Source: an uncultured Clostridia bacterium (GTDB lineage: Bacteria > Bacillota > Clostridia > Oscillospirales > Acutalibacteraceae). Taken from it: DNA of 64,000 nucleotides. The translations under genes and the position numbers were made by a program. Below, in pieces: positions 34,665 through 43,624 of the stretch (position 1 is its first letter; each line of letters starts with the position of its first letter). Below the pieces are notes generated by a model. The model was not told where the DNA came from. It saw only the letters and a list, made by a program, of their open reading frames with translations, and did no database searches. The stretch spans positions 1-64,000 of the forward strand of contig CALWUU010000007.1 of NCBI GenBank assembly GCA_944384835.1, in the 5' to 3' direction.

Positions 34665-34693
34665 ATTATACCTTACTCACTGGTAAAAGTCAA
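34665..34693 (-). promoter_or_regulatory. Promoter of the sugar transferase gene
   Basis: On the minus strand TTGACT (34688-34693), 17 bp, TATAAT (34665-34670); it predicts a 150-nt A-rich leader. No other feature is seen between 34503 and 34875. Confidence 0.7.
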
Positions 34694-34875
34694 ATAATAC
34701 AACATTTTTTAGTTTCCTATGCAATGCTTCTTCTGCTGATAAGAAAGTGTTTCATCCATTATTTTGAATAAAACGAATACAATTATACCTTTATAAAAAT
34801 ATCAGTTTTAATGGTGTGGTAATAATAGACGTCATTTGACAAATGTTAATAATATGTTGTAAATACCGAATACTA

Positions 34876-34904
34876 TTGACAGATTTGCAGAAACATAGTA
34901 AATT
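34876..34904 (+). promoter_or_regulatory. Promoter of lrgAB
   Basis: TTGACA (34876-34881), 17 bp, TAAATT (34899-34904). Confidence 0.6.
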
Positions 34905-34956
34905 GAAAGCATACTGAATTAGTATACAAAAAAATTAAACAATCGGAGCGTGTTTT

Positions 34957-35337
34957 ATGAAAATTTTAATCCAATTGGCTATTATATTCAGCGTTTGTCT
35001 TGCAGCAGAATGTATTGCGGCAGTGCTTCCATTTACATTTCCTTCCGGTGTTATTGGTATGATACTGTTATTTTTACTTTTGCTGCTTAAATTTATAAAA
35101 AGACGTCATATAGAAGATGTTTCACAGTTTGTATTAAAAAATATTTCGTTTTTCTATATTCCCACAGCAGTAAGCATTATGGAAAGTGTAGGTTATTTGC
35201 AGGGATATATGTGGCAATTTGCACTTATCTGTATTGTTTCCGCTTTGCTTACCTTTTTGGCAACTGCATATACCGTTATAGGAGTTATGAAGCTTCAGGA
35301 AAAAATTACGGCAAAGAAAGGAGATAAAAATGAATAA
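34957..35337 (+). CDS. lrgA: LrgA/CidA holin-like membrane protein
   Basis: A 126-aa protein with four membrane helices of the LrgA/CidA family, linked elsewhere to murein hydrolase control, cell death and pyruvate transport. Family features: the helix ending AAVLPFTFPSGVIGMILLFLLL and FFYIPTAVSIMESVGYL. A GGAG site precedes ATG 34957. It overlaps lrgB by 8 bp. No LytSR pair adjoins; the LytTR regulator of this window is 28 kb away. Confidence 0.88.
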   Translation: MKILIQLAIIFSVCLAAECIAAVLPFTFPSGVIGMILLFLLLLLKFIKRRHIEDVSQFVLKNISFFYIPTAVSIMESVGYLQGYMWQFALICIVSALLTFLATAYTVIGVMKLQEKITAKKGDKNE

Positions 35338-36028
35338 TGTTTTGAATAATTTACAGGCTATTTTAAGCAATGGTTTATTTGGAATTACGTTAACAATTGT
35401 ATGTTATTTAATTGGTTTATGGCTGAACCGTAAATTTAAAACTCCAATCTTGAATCCGTTATTAATTGCAGTGGTTTTGATTATTCCAATTTTATATTTT
35501 TGCAGAATACCATTTGATGCATATAATGAAGGAGGAAGCATCATCACAGTATTTTTAGTGCCTGTTACTACTATTTTAGGATACAGCATTTATTTACAGC
35601 TTGAGACATTAAAAAAATATTGGCTGCCAATTTTAACGGGCTGTTTGGTAAGCTGTGGTGTTTCTATCGGCAGTACCATTGCTTTATGCAAAGTATTTGG
35701 TTTAGATGAAACTTTAACAGGTTCTCTTGTTCCTCATACGGTAACAACGCCGATTGCCGTTGGAGTCAGTGAAAAATTAGGCGGAATTACAGGTATTACG
35801 GTAGCCGGTGTTATTTTCACAGGTGTGATTGGAGCGGTGCTTGCTCCGCTGCTGGTAAAATTGTTCCGTATGAAGAATCCGGTAGGTGTTGGCGTAGGCT
35901 TGGGCTGCAGCAGTACAGCAATCGGAACGGCGAGGGCAATGGAATTGGGAGAAATACAAGGCGCAATGAGCAGTATGGCTTTGGGAGTAGCAGGTATGAT
36001 GACAGTTGTGATCTCTATGTTTTTATAG
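35330..36028 (+). CDS. lrgB: LrgB/CidB family membrane protein
   Basis: A 232-aa polytopic protein of the LrgB family, partner of LrgA. Typical segments: NPLLIAVVLIIPIL, PHTVTTPIAVGVSEKLGGI and CSSTAIGTARAMELGEIQGAMSSMALGVAG. AAAGGAG precedes ATG 35330, inside the end of lrgA, so the two are coupled. Confidence 0.92.
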   Translation: MNNVLNNLQAILSNGLFGITLTIVCYLIGLWLNRKFKTPILNPLLIAVVLIIPILYFCRIPFDAYNEGGSIITVFLVPVTTILGYSIYLQLETLKKYWLPILTGCLVSCGVSIGSTIALCKVFGLDETLTGSLVPHTVTTPIAVGVSEKLGGITGITVAGVIFTGVIGAVLAPLLVKLFRMKNPVGVGVGLGCSSTAIGTARAMELGEIQGAMSSMALGVAGMMTVVISMFL

Positions 36029-36043
36029 AAATGAATCGCATAG

Positions 36044-36072
36044 TTGACTGTAATGATAATATCAGGTATAAT
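36044..36072 (+). promoter_or_regulatory. Promoter of pnuC leader
   Basis: TTGACT (36044-36049), 17 bp, TATAAT (36067-36072); transcription would start near 36079. Confidence 0.75.
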
Positions 36073-36078
36073 GAAAAA

Positions 36079-36177
36079 AATCTTATAAAAACTGCCACCG
36101 GGTAGTGTGAAATCTATAGCATTCACTTACACATCGTTAGGTCTTTGAAGATGTGTTATGTGGATGCTTATTTTTTG
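36079..36177 (+). promoter_or_regulatory. pnuC leader with terminator/antiterminator: candidate riboswitch or attenuator
   Basis: The leader has a hairpin at 36091-36096/36101-36106 (loop ACCG), then a strong terminator: GCATTCAC (36119-36126) with GTGGATGC (36160-36167) and ACACATC (36129-36135) with GATGTGT (36150-36156), then a T-rich run to 36177. GTGAA at 36107-36111 can instead pair with TTCAC 36122-36126 and open the terminator base. I cannot match the aptamer to a known class. Confidence 0.55.
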
Positions 36178-36196
36178 AAAGGATATGTGATATCAA

Positions 36197-36889
36197 ATGC
36201 GAAACCCTTTCCAAAATTTTAAGAAATATGAATGGGTGATTTGGATTTTATCTGTGCTCATTGTGGCGGTATCCAATGTACTGACAGGAGAAGTACAAAT
36301 ATTTACGCTTTGCGCCACAGTAATTGGAGTAACCGCTCTTATTTTTGTGGCAAAAGGAGACGTATGGGGACAAATACTCACAGTGGTATTCAGTATTTTG
36401 TATGCTATTTCTTCTTTGCAATTTCGATATTACGGAGAAATGATTACGTATCTGGGGATGACAGCGCCTATTGCCGTCCTTTCCATTGTTTCTTGGATTC
36501 GTCACCCGTACCAAAAAGGAGGCAGTGAGGTAAAAATACATAAGCTGTCTAAATTACAAACCTGGGTCATGTGGATTTTGACAATTGTTACTACAATTGG
36601 CTTCTTCTTTATTCTTCGGGCACTTGATACCCCGAATTTGGCAGTAAGCACAATTTCCATTGCTACCAGTTTTCTGGCATCATACTTAATGTTATTTCGC
36701 AATTCCTATTATGCATTGGCATATGCGGCCAATGATATTGTTTTAATTATATTATGGATATTGGCGTCATTGGAAGAAATTTCTTACGTACCGATGATTG
36801 TATGTTTTAGTATATTTTTATTCAATGATATATATGGTTTTTTCAGCTGGAAATTAAGAGAAAAAAAGCAGAAACAGCCTAATATATAA
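36197..36889 (+). CDS. pnuC: PnuC-family vitamin transporter
   Basis: A 230-aa membrane protein with seven to eight helices, a facilitator for nicotinamide riboside (PnuC), thiamine (PnuT) or riboflavin (PnuX). Family markers: FVAKGDVWGQILTVVFSILYAISSLQFRYYGE, WIRHPY, and the substrate-region helix YYALAYAANDIVLIILWILA. The leader structure suggests control by a small molecule. The nearest site is AAAGGA about 13 nt upstream of ATG 36197, rather far. Confidence 0.88.
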   Translation: MRNPFQNFKKYEWVIWILSVLIVAVSNVLTGEVQIFTLCATVIGVTALIFVAKGDVWGQILTVVFSILYAISSLQFRYYGEMITYLGMTAPIAVLSIVSWIRHPYQKGGSEVKIHKLSKLQTWVMWILTIVTTIGFFFILRALDTPNLAVSTISIATSFLASYLMLFRNSYYALAYAANDIVLIILWILASLEEISYVPMIVCFSIFLFNDIYGFFSWKLREKKQKQPNI

Positions 36890-36920
36890 AAGAGAGGCAG
36901 GAATTTCCTGCCTCTCTTTT
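36888..36920. terminator. Bidirectional terminator, pnuC / lepA
   Basis: A perfect 16-bp stem with T4 at both ends between convergent genes. Confidence 0.9.
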
Positions 36921-36947
36921 GTTGTGTATATTTTAAATAAATATTAG

Positions 36948-38759
36948 TTATTCGTCCAGCTTCAAGACACTCATGAACGCATCCTGCGGAACTTCTACGG
37001 TTCCTAATTGACGCATACGTTTTTTACCTTCTTTTTGTTTTTCCAGCAGCTTGCGTTTACGGGTAATGTCACCGCCGTAACATTTGGCGAGCACATCTTT
37101 TCTCACTGCTTTTACTGTTTCACGCGCAATAATTTTACCGCCGATACATGCTTGTATTGGAACTTCAAATAGTTGACGCGGAATTTTTTGCTGAAGTTTC
37201 TCCGCCATTTTTCTGCCGCGTGCATATGCTTTATCTTTATGAATAATAAAGCTTAATGCGTCAACCACTTCTCCGTTGAGCATCATATCCAGTTTTACCA
37301 AGTCGCTTTTTGCATATCCAATCATTTCATAGTCAAACGAAGCATATCCGCGTGTACGGGATTTTAACGCATCAAAAAAGTCATATATAATTTCATTTAA
37401 AGGCAATTCATAATGAATATCTACACGGTCAGTATCCAAGTATTTCATATCTTTGAATATACCGCGGCGTTCCTGACAAAGTTCCATAATATTGCCGACA
37501 TATTCGCTGGGAGTATAAATATGAGCGCTGGTCATAGGCTCCTCTGCCTGCGCAATCAATACGGAATCGGGATAGTTGGTTGGATTATCTACCATAATCA
37601 CTTCGCCGTTTGTTTTTGTAATACGGTATATAACGCTTGGCGCTGTTGTAATAATATCTAAATTATATTCTCTTTCCAATCGTTCCTGTATGATTTCCAT
37701 GTGAAGCAATCCTAAAAAACCACAACGGTAACCAAAGCCGAGCGCAATAGAGGTTTCAGGTTCATAAGTGAGGGCCGCGTCATTCAACTGCAGCTTCTCC
37801 AGCGCATCTCTCAAATCAGAGTAATGAGCGCCGTCTGCCGGATAGATACCGCTGAATACCATTGGCTGTATGGTTCTGTAACCCGGCAAGGGTTCTGCCG
37901 CAGGACGGTTTTGCAAGGTAATGGTATCACCTACGTGAGCATCCTGAACAGATTTAATGGAAGCTGCAATATAACCCACTTCACCTGCTGATAATACATC
38001 GGCTGATTCGGTTCCGCCTCCGGCCCGCATATAGCCGCACTCTACAACGGTAAAAGCAGCTCCGGTCGCCATCATGCGGATCACATCTCCGGGACGCACC
38101 TGTCCTTCCTTAATACGGACATAAACAATAACGCCTTTATATGCATCGTAGTAAGAATCAAAAATAAGCGCCTGCAACGGTTGTTCCGGGTCGCCGTTTG
38201 GAGGTGGGATTTGCTTTACAATTTGTTCCATAACCTGGTCAATGTTAAGACCTGTTTTGGCTGAAATACGCGGGGCATCTTCAGCAGGAATTCCAATGAC
38301 ATCTTCAATCTCTTTACAAACACGGTCAGGATCGGCGCTGGGTAAATCCACTTTGTTGATAACAGGTACAATTTCCAACCCTCCGTCAACCGCCATGTAG
38401 GTATTTGCAAGTGTTTGTGCCTCTATACCTTGAGAAGCATCGACTACTAAAATAGCGCCTTCACAAGCAGCCAAAGAGCGGGAAACTTCATAGGTAAAGT
38501 CCACGTGACCGGGAGTATCTATTAAATTAAAAATATAATCTTGGTTATCTTTTGCGTGATATACTAACGTAACAGCATGTGCTTTAATGGTGATGCCGCG
38601 TTCCCGTTCCAAATCCATATTGTCCAACAGTTGATTTTCCATATCCCGCAGAGCTACGGCTTTGGTTTGTTCCAGTATGCGGTCTGCCAAAGTGCTTTTG
38701 CCGTGGTCGATATGCGCAATGATGCTGAAATTTCGTATTCTATCTTGTGGCACTGACAA
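36948..38759 (-). CDS. lepA: Elongation factor 4 (LepA)
   Basis: A 603-aa translational GTPase that back-translocates or remodels stalled ribosomes. G1 [14 protein letters not shown]2 [13 protein letters not shown]3 DTPGHVDF, G4 [10 protein letters not shown]; LepA-specific C-terminus [20 protein letters not shown]. The start is TTG 38759 ([11 protein letters not shown]), 6 nt after AGGTG; the GTG at 38768 is part of that site. lepA commonly lies just upstream of hemW and hrcA; here it is inverted and separated from hemW by a P-type ATPase. Confidence 0.96.
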   Translation of the reverse strand: MSVPQDRIRNFSIIAHIDHGKSTLADRILEQTKAVALRDMENQLLDNMDLERERGITIKAHAVTLVYHAKDNQDYIFNLIDTPGHVDFTYEVSRSLAACEGAILVVDASQGIEAQTLANTYMAVDGGLEIVPVINKVDLPSADPDRVCKEIEDVIGIPAEDAPRISAKTGLNIDQVMEQIVKQIPPPNGDPEQPLQALIFDSYYDAYKGVIVYVRIKEGQVRPGDVIRMMATGAAFTVVECGYMRAGGGTESADVLSAGEVGYIAASIKSVQDAHVGDTITLQNRPAAEPLPGYRTIQPMVFSGIYPADGAHYSDLRDALEKLQLNDAALTYEPETSIALGFGYRCGFLGLLHMEIIQERLEREYNLDIITTAPSVIYRITKTNGEVIMVDNPTNYPDSVLIAQAEEPMTSAHIYTPSEYVGNIMELCQERRGIFKDMKYLDTDRVDIHYELPLNEIIYDFFDALKSRTRGYASFDYEMIGYAKSDLVKLDMMLNGEVVDALSFIIHKDKAYARGRKMAEKLQQKIPRQLFEVPIQACIGGKIIARETVKAVRKDVLAKCYGGDITRKRKLLEKQKEGKKRMRQLGTVEVPQDAFMSVLKLDE

Positions 38760-38970
38760 ATCAATCACCTATGCTTCTTTTGAAATTTAAATTAATTTAT
38801 TATAACATAAAAGAAATTGCTTTACAATTTCTACTCTATAAATGTTCGATTAACAGCCAAAATTTTAATTTTGATGCTGTTTTACAGTACACATATATTT
38901 TGGGATTGTTTTATCAGTACAGTCATACGGTTTCATATTGCCGAAAGATTTTCCTGTTTCCATTTTGCAG

Positions 38971-38999
38971 TTGACAATTAAAAAAAAGTATGGTACATT
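38971..38999 (+). promoter_or_regulatory. Promoter of the manganese riboswitch/P-type ATPase unit
   Basis: TTGACA (38971-38976), 17 bp, TACATT (38994-38999), immediately before the aptamer. Confidence 0.7.
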
Positions 39000-39007
39000 A
39001 TTGACAA

Positions 39008-39104
39008 GTTAAAAGGGAGTAGCTGGCAGAGATATCTGTGATACAGTGCGACATTCCGGCTTTTTTTAAAAGCTCGCTTGTATCTGAAATAGCAAGACTT
39101 TTAT
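39008..39104 (+). ncRNA. yybP-ykoY manganese riboswitch
   Basis: It has both conserved boxes of the class: AAAAGGGAGTAGCT (39011-39024) and AGCAAGACTTTTA (39091-39103). P1 pairs AAAAG (39011-39015) with CTTTT (39098-39102); an inner stem pairs GATACAGTGCGA (39040-39051) with TCGCTTGTATC. The 3' P1 strand is shared with the following terminator stem, so Mn2+ binding would favour read-through. It precedes a P-type ATPase, a known target for this class. Confidence 0.88.
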
Positions 39105-39139
39105 TACGGTTTTAGAGCCGTAATAAAAGTCTTTTTTTA
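39094..39139 (+). terminator. Expression-platform terminator of the Mn riboswitch
   Basis: A perfect 16-bp stem (39094-39109 with 39118-39133) plus T7; its left arm contains the aptamer's 3' P1 strand. Confidence 0.88.
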
Positions 39140-39185
39140 TTTCAGCTTAGCTGATTCCAAGTATGTAATGTTAGGAGGAATATCC

Positions 39186-41792
39186 ATGAAACGCTTTTTT
39201 CAGCAGACGACTGAAGAAGTTCTTTCCAATTTAGGTACTACAACCAGTGGTTTGAATGATGCCAAAGTAGAGGAACAGCGCGCGACTTATGGACGAAATG
39301 AACTGGAAGAAAAAAAATCTAAAAATATCTTTCAAGTATTTTTTATGCAATTTTTAGATTTACTGGTCATTATTTTAATTGCAGCGGCGCTTATTTCTCT
39401 GGCAACAGGAAACTATGAGAGCACCATCGTTATTTTGGTAGTTATTATCCTGAATGCTATTTTAGGTACCGTACAGCATTTTAAGGCAGAAAAATCGCTG
39501 CAAAGCTTAAAGGCATTGTCCTCGCCTGTTGCAAAAGTAATACGCAATGGACAAAAGATAGAGATTGATGCCAAAGATATTGTAGTAGGCGACATCATTG
39601 CTTTGGAAGCCGGAGACATGATTCCGGCTGACGGAAGATTGATTGAAAACTATTCGTTACAGGTAAATGAAAGTGCGCTGACAGGGGAATCGGAAGCGGT
39701 TCACAAACACTGTGAGGCAATTGATAAGGAAGAACTGGCGCTTGGAGATCAAGTAAACATGGTGTTTTCCGGTTCTATGGTAACGTATGGCCGTGCTTTG
39801 GTAGCTGTTACAGGTACGGGTATGAATACGGAAATTGGTAAAATTGCCAAGCTGATGAACGATACAAAAGAACGTAAGACTCCGCTTCAAGTAAGTCTTG
39901 ATAACTTTAGTAAAAAGTTATCCTTGATTATTATGATAATTTGTTTTATCGTATTTGGTCTTACGTTGTATCACGAATTACCGGGAAATGAATTATTCTC
40001 AGCTATTATGGATTCGCTCATGTTTGCGGTAGCCTTGGCGGTAGCTGCGATTCCGGAAGCGCTGTCTTCTATTGTTACTATTTCTTTGGCAATTGGCACA
40101 TCAAGAATGGCTAAACAAAACGCAATTATTAAAAACTTGCGTGCGGTAGAAGGACTGGGATGTGTATCCATTATTTGTTCTGATAAAACAGGTACGTTAA
40201 CACAGAATAAAATGACGGTAACAGATTATTTTTGTTATGGGGACGGCAGTAAAGACAGATTATTTTTAACTTCTATATTATGTAATGATACTACTGTCAC
40301 AGATGGCAAGACATTGGGGGATCCAACCGAGACCAGTTTGGTGGATTACTATATGAAGCATAACGGGGATTATTACGACAAACTGGCGCAATACCCGCGT
40401 TTGGCAGAAATTCCGTTTGATTCCGACCGTAAATTGATGAGTACCCTTCACCGTATTGATGATAAATTGTATTTGGTGACAAAAGGTGCCGTAGATGTAT
40501 TGCTGGACCGAGTAACAAATATATTGGATGACGGCGTGACACGCCCAATTACAGAAGAAGACAAATTAAGAATCCAAAACGAAAATCAGAATATGTCTGA
40601 GAATGGTCTTCGCGTATTGGCTTTTGCCCAAAAAGTAGAAGACGATGAAAAAATCGATTTGCATGATGAACAAGGATATACATTTATCGGGCTGATTTGT
40701 ATGATTGACCCTCCAAGAGAAGAATCTGCTCAAGCGGTACAAAACTGTATTCGCGCAGGTATCAAGCCGATTATGATTACAGGAGACCATAAAGTAACGG
40801 CTTCCGCAATTGCGAAACAAATCGGTATTTTCAAAGATGGCGATTTGGTCATGATTGGTACAGAACTGGATAAAATTTCAGACGAGGAATTATCCGAATT
40901 GCTGCCAAAAATTTCTGTATATGCCCGTGTATCTCCGGAACACAAAATTCGCATTGTTGATTTATGGCAGAAGAAAGGTCAAATTGTAGCTATGACAGGC
41001 GATGGCGTAAACGACGCGCCTGCCTTGAAAAAGGCGGACATTGGTATTGCTATGGGTATTACAGGTACAGCAGTATCCAAAGATGCTTCTTCGATGATTT
41101 TGACCGATGATAACTTTGCAACCATTGTCAAAGCAGTAACAAACGGTAGAAATATTTATAATAACATTAAGAACTCTATCCAATTTTTGTTGTCAGGCAA
41201 TACTGCCGGTATTTTGGTTGTATTGTTTACTTCTATTTTTGGATTACCGGTTCCGTTTACAGCGGTACATTTGCTGTTTATTAACTTACTTACGGACAGC
41301 TTGCCCGCTTTGGCAATCAGTATGGAAAAATCCTCAAAGGATTTACTAAATGAAAAACCTCGCAGCAGTAAAGAATCTATTTTAACAAAGGATTTTTTAA
41401 TTACGACAGGTTATCAAGGTGTCTTGCTTGCGATTGCAACAGTAGGAGCTTTCTTTATTGGCTTGCAAACAGACGCAATGACAGCAAGTACCATGGCATT
41501 TGCTACCCTATGTTTAGGTCGTCTGTTCCATGGCTTTAACTCCAGAGCAAAAAGTTCTATTTTCAAATTGGGCATTCATACCAATTTATATACGGTAGGC
41601 GCATTTGTAATTGGCGTTGGTTTATTAAGCTGCGCACTGTTTATTCCGGGCGTTCAAGGTATATTTGATGTATCTCCGCTCAATGGTATGCAGATTGGCG
41701 CAATTGCAGGCTTGGCTTTTGCACCGACCGTTGTCATTCAAATCGTTAAAGTAATTATAGACGCTGTTACAGCGAAAAAGCAGAAATCATAA
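39186..41792 (+). CDS. P-type divalent cation ATPase (PMR1/SERCA-like), probably Mn2+/Ca2+ exporter
   Basis: An 868-aa P2-type ATPase. N-terminal cation ATPase domain, four N-terminal helices, TGES at 166-169, helix 4 AAIPEALSSIVTI (PEAL at 290-293 rather than the PEGL usual in SERCA), phosphorylation site SDKTGTLTQ with D333, TGDGVNDAPALKKADIGIAMG hinge, and six C-terminal helices. The start is ATG 39186, 8 nt after AGGAGG; a start at 39168 lacks a site. The Mn riboswitch in its leader argues for export of excess Mn2+, as for related Mn-riboswitch-controlled ATPases; Ca2+ transport is possible. Confidence 0.92.
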   Translation: MKRFFQQTTEEVLSNLGTTTSGLNDAKVEEQRATYGRNELEEKKSKNIFQVFFMQFLDLLVIILIAAALISLATGNYESTIVILVVIILNAILGTVQHFKAEKSLQSLKALSSPVAKVIRNGQKIEIDAKDIVVGDIIALEAGDMIPADGRLIENYSLQVNESALTGESEAVHKHCEAIDKEELALGDQVNMVFSGSMVTYGRALVAVTGTGMNTEIGKIAKLMNDTKERKTPLQVSLDNFSKKLSLIIMIICFIVFGLTLYHELPGNELFSAIMDSLMFAVALAVAAIPEALSSIVTISLAIGTSRMAKQNAIIKNLRAVEGLGCVSIICSDKTGTLTQNKMTVTDYFCYGDGSKDRLFLTSILCNDTTVTDGKTLGDPTETSLVDYYMKHNGDYYDKLAQYPRLAEIPFDSDRKLMSTLHRIDDKLYLVTKGAVDVLLDRVTNILDDGVTRPITEEDKLRIQNENQNMSENGLRVLAFAQKVEDDEKIDLHDEQGYTFIGLICMIDPPREESAQAVQNCIRAGIKPIMITGDHKVTASAIAKQIGIFKDGDLVMIGTELDKISDEELSELLPKISVYARVSPEHKIRIVDLWQKKGQIVAMTGDGVNDAPALKKADIGIAMGITGTAVSKDASSMILTDDNFATIVKAVTNGRNIYNNIKNSIQFLLSGNTAGILVVLFTSIFGLPVPFTAVHLLFINLLTDSLPALAISMEKSSKDLLNEKPRSSKESILTKDFLITTGYQGVLLAIATVGAFFIGLQTDAMTASTMAFATLCLGRLFHGFNSRAKSSIFKLGIHTNLYTVGAFVIGVGLLSCALFIPGVQGIFDVSPLNGMQIGAIAGLAFAPTVVIQIVKVIIDAVTAKKQKS

Positions 41793-41820
41793 CTATGTTC
41801 TGACAGAATTATTTTAAGAT

Positions 41821-41866
41821 AACAAAAACTCTCCGGCTTTATAAAAGTCCGGAGAGTTTTTGTTTT
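41821..41866 (+). terminator. Terminator of the P-type ATPase gene
   Basis: A 16-bp stem (41821-41836 with 41849-41864) and T5. Confidence 0.88.
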
Positions 41867-42009
41867 TACATGATCGTAAGAAACATTGTATTCTTACTGA
41901 TATGTATTTGTGGTGCTGTATTTTTAGCAAATTATGGCTTACACATCATTATATGTAAACTTACAATAAAATATGATATGATTAATAAAATGATATCAGG
42001 AGGAGCAGC

Positions 42010-43122
42010 ATGGAACCGATAGGTCTTTATATACACGTACCGTTTTGTACGCAAAAATGTCCGTATTGCGATTTCTATTCACTCACGAATACAAAACAAA
42101 TGGATGATTATACCAATTGTATTATTAATAAATTATATACATATAGAAAAAATCTAAATAGAACCGCGGATACGCTTTATTTTGGAGGCGGAACCCCCAG
42201 CACATTAGGTGCAGCCCGTTTGGGCGTTATTATAGATACGGCAAAGAACTGCTTTGGATTGGAACAAGCAGAAATTACAGTAGAAGTGAATCCGTCGGGA
42301 CAGTTGGAAGCATTCTTCGATTCGCTGGCACAAAAAGGAGTGAATCGCGTATCAGTTGGAATGCAGTCCTCACACGCGGAAGAACTGAGTTTATTGGGAA
42401 GAACGCATACCGCAAAGCAAGCTGAGATGGCGGTTGCGGCTGCCCATAGAGCCGGAATTACAAATGTATCTATGGATTTGATGGTCGGAATTCAAAAACA
42501 GACAGAGCAAAGTTTAAAAGAATCCATCGCGTTTTGCCACGATGCAGGCGCAAGTCATATTTCAGCCTATTTACTAAAAGTGGAGCCAAATACTCCATAT
42601 GGTCAGTATCAAAATACGCTGATCCTGCCGGATGATGATCAAATGAGCGATTTTTATTTGTTTATGGTAGATGAATTGGAGTACAGAGGATATTATCAAT
42701 ATGAAATTTCTAATTTTGCACAGAAGGATGCAAACGGAATATTACAAGTCAGCAAGCATAATACAAAATATTGGCAGGGGAAGGAGTACTTAGGCTTAGG
42801 ACCGTCTGCTCATTCTTTCCTTAACGGAGAGAGATTCTATTATGACAGGAATCTAAGCTCATTTTTGGAAGGAAATCAGCCGATTATGGATGGACAAGGA
42901 GGGAATCAAGAAGAATTTGCAATGCTGGCGTTACGATTGACAGATGGTTTGACCAATGAAATTTGGCAAAAGAAATTTCAAAAACCGCTGCCTCAGTCCT
43001 ATGTAAAAAAAGCACAACTGTATGAAGCTTCCGGTTTGGTTCGTATGAAAGAGAACGGCTTTGCACTGACTCCAAAAGGTTTTCTGGTATCCAATCAGCT
43101 TATTTTATCTATTATAGAGTAA
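42010..43122 (+). CDS. hemW: HemW-type radical SAM haem chaperone
   Basis: A 370-aa protein of the HemN/HemW family. The cluster motif is CTQKCPYCDF near residue 12: after the third Cys comes Asp-Phe, as in HemW, not the extra Cys of true HemN, so it is probably not coproporphyrinogen dehydrogenase. FGGGTPSTLG and NPSG follow, and a C-terminal HemN domain (EEFAMLALRLTDGL). AGGAGG precedes ATG 42010. In most Bacillota it sits between lepA and hrcA; here other genes separate them. Confidence 0.92.
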   Translation: MEPIGLYIHVPFCTQKCPYCDFYSLTNTKQMDDYTNCIINKLYTYRKNLNRTADTLYFGGGTPSTLGAARLGVIIDTAKNCFGLEQAEITVEVNPSGQLEAFFDSLAQKGVNRVSVGMQSSHAEELSLLGRTHTAKQAEMAVAAAHRAGITNVSMDLMVGIQKQTEQSLKESIAFCHDAGASHISAYLLKVEPNTPYGQYQNTLILPDDDQMSDFYLFMVDELEYRGYYQYEISNFAQKDANGILQVSKHNTKYWQGKEYLGLGPSAHSFLNGERFYYDRNLSSFLEGNQPIMDGQGGNQEEFAMLALRLTDGLTNEIWQKKFQKPLPQSYVKKAQLYEASGLVRMKENGFALTPKGFLVSNQLILSIIE

Positions 43123-43624
43123 CATTAAGAGGGACGGATTCATTATTTTTGTTTTGCGCAATATGGATTGGAACATGGAACAATATAAAAATAAATAGAT
43201 TTCGAGTACAGCTCGTAATGACTGTTTCGATACGCTTCTATATCATAAATATTCATTTTTTGGAGAAAGTAACATGATTTTGAGAACAGATGCACGTGTA
43301 TGCTGCTGTTCATAGGATATGTTCCGGTATCTCATTGAGAGGTAAAAACAGGATGTGGCGCTGCTTTTGTTTTCGTGTCGAAAATAGGGATAAACCGACA
43401 TCTATATGTAGTGCTGAAAAAAGGTATATATACAAGTAGTTGCTATGCAGCATTTGGTTTGTAGAACATATAAAATTTCAATTATTTTTGCATAAAATAA
43501 TTGTGAAATTTTTATCATGGTATTTATAAAATATCATTGTGTAAGCTCTATGAACTGTTGTATAATAAAGAGCATATGAAAATTAGATGATAGAAATGAA
43601 ATAGATGAAACGGAGAAAAATGAC
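43123..43624. other. Non-coding gap, no recognised gene
   Basis: 500 bp without an open frame longer than about 20 codons that has a ribosome site. A TATAAT at 43560-43565 may be the -10 of the following algI-like gene. No tRNA, riboswitch or IS remnant recognised. Confidence 0.5.

Noticed and set aside
42010..43122. True coproporphyrinogen III dehydrogenase HemN
   Set aside because: The cluster motif is CxxxCxxCDF, as in HemW, without the extra Cys.
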